Positions 63,373 through 64,000 of a stretch of DNA of 64,000 bases are shown one piece after another. The stretch is from Owenia fusiformis. Taxonomy: Eukaryota; Annelida; Polychaeta; Sabellida; Oweniidae. A model generated the notes under the pieces. The model was not told the origin of the DNA. It saw nothing but the letters and a program-made list of their open reading frames with translations, and did no database searches. The translations under genes were made by a program, and so were the position numbers. Each line of letters opens with the position of its first letter. Position 1 is the stretch's first letter. The DNA is taken from NCBI GenBank assembly GCA_903813345.2, contig CAIIXF020000006.1, positions 8,294,989 to 8,358,988 on the forward strand, written 5' to 3'.

Positions 63373-64000
63373 CTGTTGAACAGCATGGGGTTATGTTTAA
63401 ATACAGGGTGACACAATGTTTATTTTACTTTTCTAATCAAAATCAGGTAACAGTGATTGATGCTTGGACCAGGTATAACCCAGGTGAGTAGTATGTCTGT
63501 GATACATATTTCTGGGTCATGCTTTGAGCACAGTGTTCAATGCACCCACTGCCTTTGTAAATGTTGTGCCATTAAATAATAATGTAATTTGCATACATTT
63601 GTGTCACACTGTAATTCCCATATATTACTTTACAGCTATATAGTACTATTATTTGGAAATGAATAACTTACAATCATCTTTCATGAAAAAGGAAACTTAA
63701 ATATTTGATTTCATCGAAAAAGGGCAAAACAGAGATTCCTTAATCAAATATAGGTAACTTAAATTCTCAATAACATTATCTTTGATTTTAGTTTTTACAA
63801 AACATACAAAAATAACTTTATTAATCAAATTTAACAAAGCCATAAAGCTCTAACTTCAAGCATAAGTCCTAAATGGCAAATGTATCTAAGTGTACTATAA
63901 AGATGACGATGAAAGTGTCAGAAGCTCTTACTAAATAACAAAATATGTTTCTAAGATAAAGAAATTGATCAAATGATTATTGCCATTAAGGTGAGCAAGG
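63373..64000. other. KIF21 intron continuing to the window edge
   Basis: No exon with a matching phase-2 donor was recognised between 63373 and 64000 on the minus strand. The next upstream KIF21 exon is presumably outside the window. Confidence 0.45.

Overview
The window is animal nuclear DNA: AT-rich, with short exons, GT-AG introns and many inverted-repeat and tandem-repeat elements. The gene set is a KIF21-type kinesin, a multi-SRCR secreted protein, a sarcoplasmic-calcium-binding/calexcitin-like EF-hand protein and an ankyrin protein. With Tc1/mariner relics and MITEs carrying internal tandem repeats, this suggests a marine invertebrate, probably lophotrochozoan (mollusc-like). The species cannot be named from the sequence. 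I saw no bacterial genes, no CRISPR array and no convincing tRNA or rRNA gene.

Layout. 1-6.1 kb is transposon debris: a TIR element family, a non-LTR retrotransposon fragment, a dead Tc1-like transposase, a foldback hairpin and a mariner-like element. A small Cys-rich secreted protein exon lies on the minus strand at 7.0-7.3 kb. From 29.7 kb down to 8.7 kb I reconstruct one minus-strand ankyrin-repeat gene of 21 coding exons (877 codons plus stop). Every intron is phase 0, and a four-exon cassette is duplicated in tandem. Three unrelated plus-strand genes lie inside its introns: a two-to-three EF-hand protein (14.5-15.8 kb), a secreted Gly/Tyr-rich repeat protein (18.3-20.9 kb) and a six-SRCR secreted protein (22.65-26.6 kb).

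30-36 kb is intergenic and rich in repeats. From 63.4 kb down to 36.6 kb are the last ten coding exons of a KIF21 orthologue: a Ser/Pro-rich linker and the complete C-terminal WD40 propeller. The motor and coiled coil lie beyond the right edge. Its 16.5-kb intron contains another plus-strand gene (49.1-59.9 kb, 548 aa, unrecognised) and a 2-kb element built of about 13 tandem monomers.

The most striking points are the repeated host/nested arrangement (four plus-strand genes inside two minus-strand hosts), the cassette duplication with a putative C-x3-C-x3-H-x4/5-C module in the ankyrin gene, relic exons next to a real exon, a minisatellite that contains the 3' splice site of a KIF21 exon, a GC-AG intron in KIF21, a one-base frame break in the SRCR gene, and a MITE family whose tandem core varies from none to about 13 units.

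All splice models were read by eye from GT/GC-AG sites, frame and protein similarity. There was no transcript evidence and no database search.
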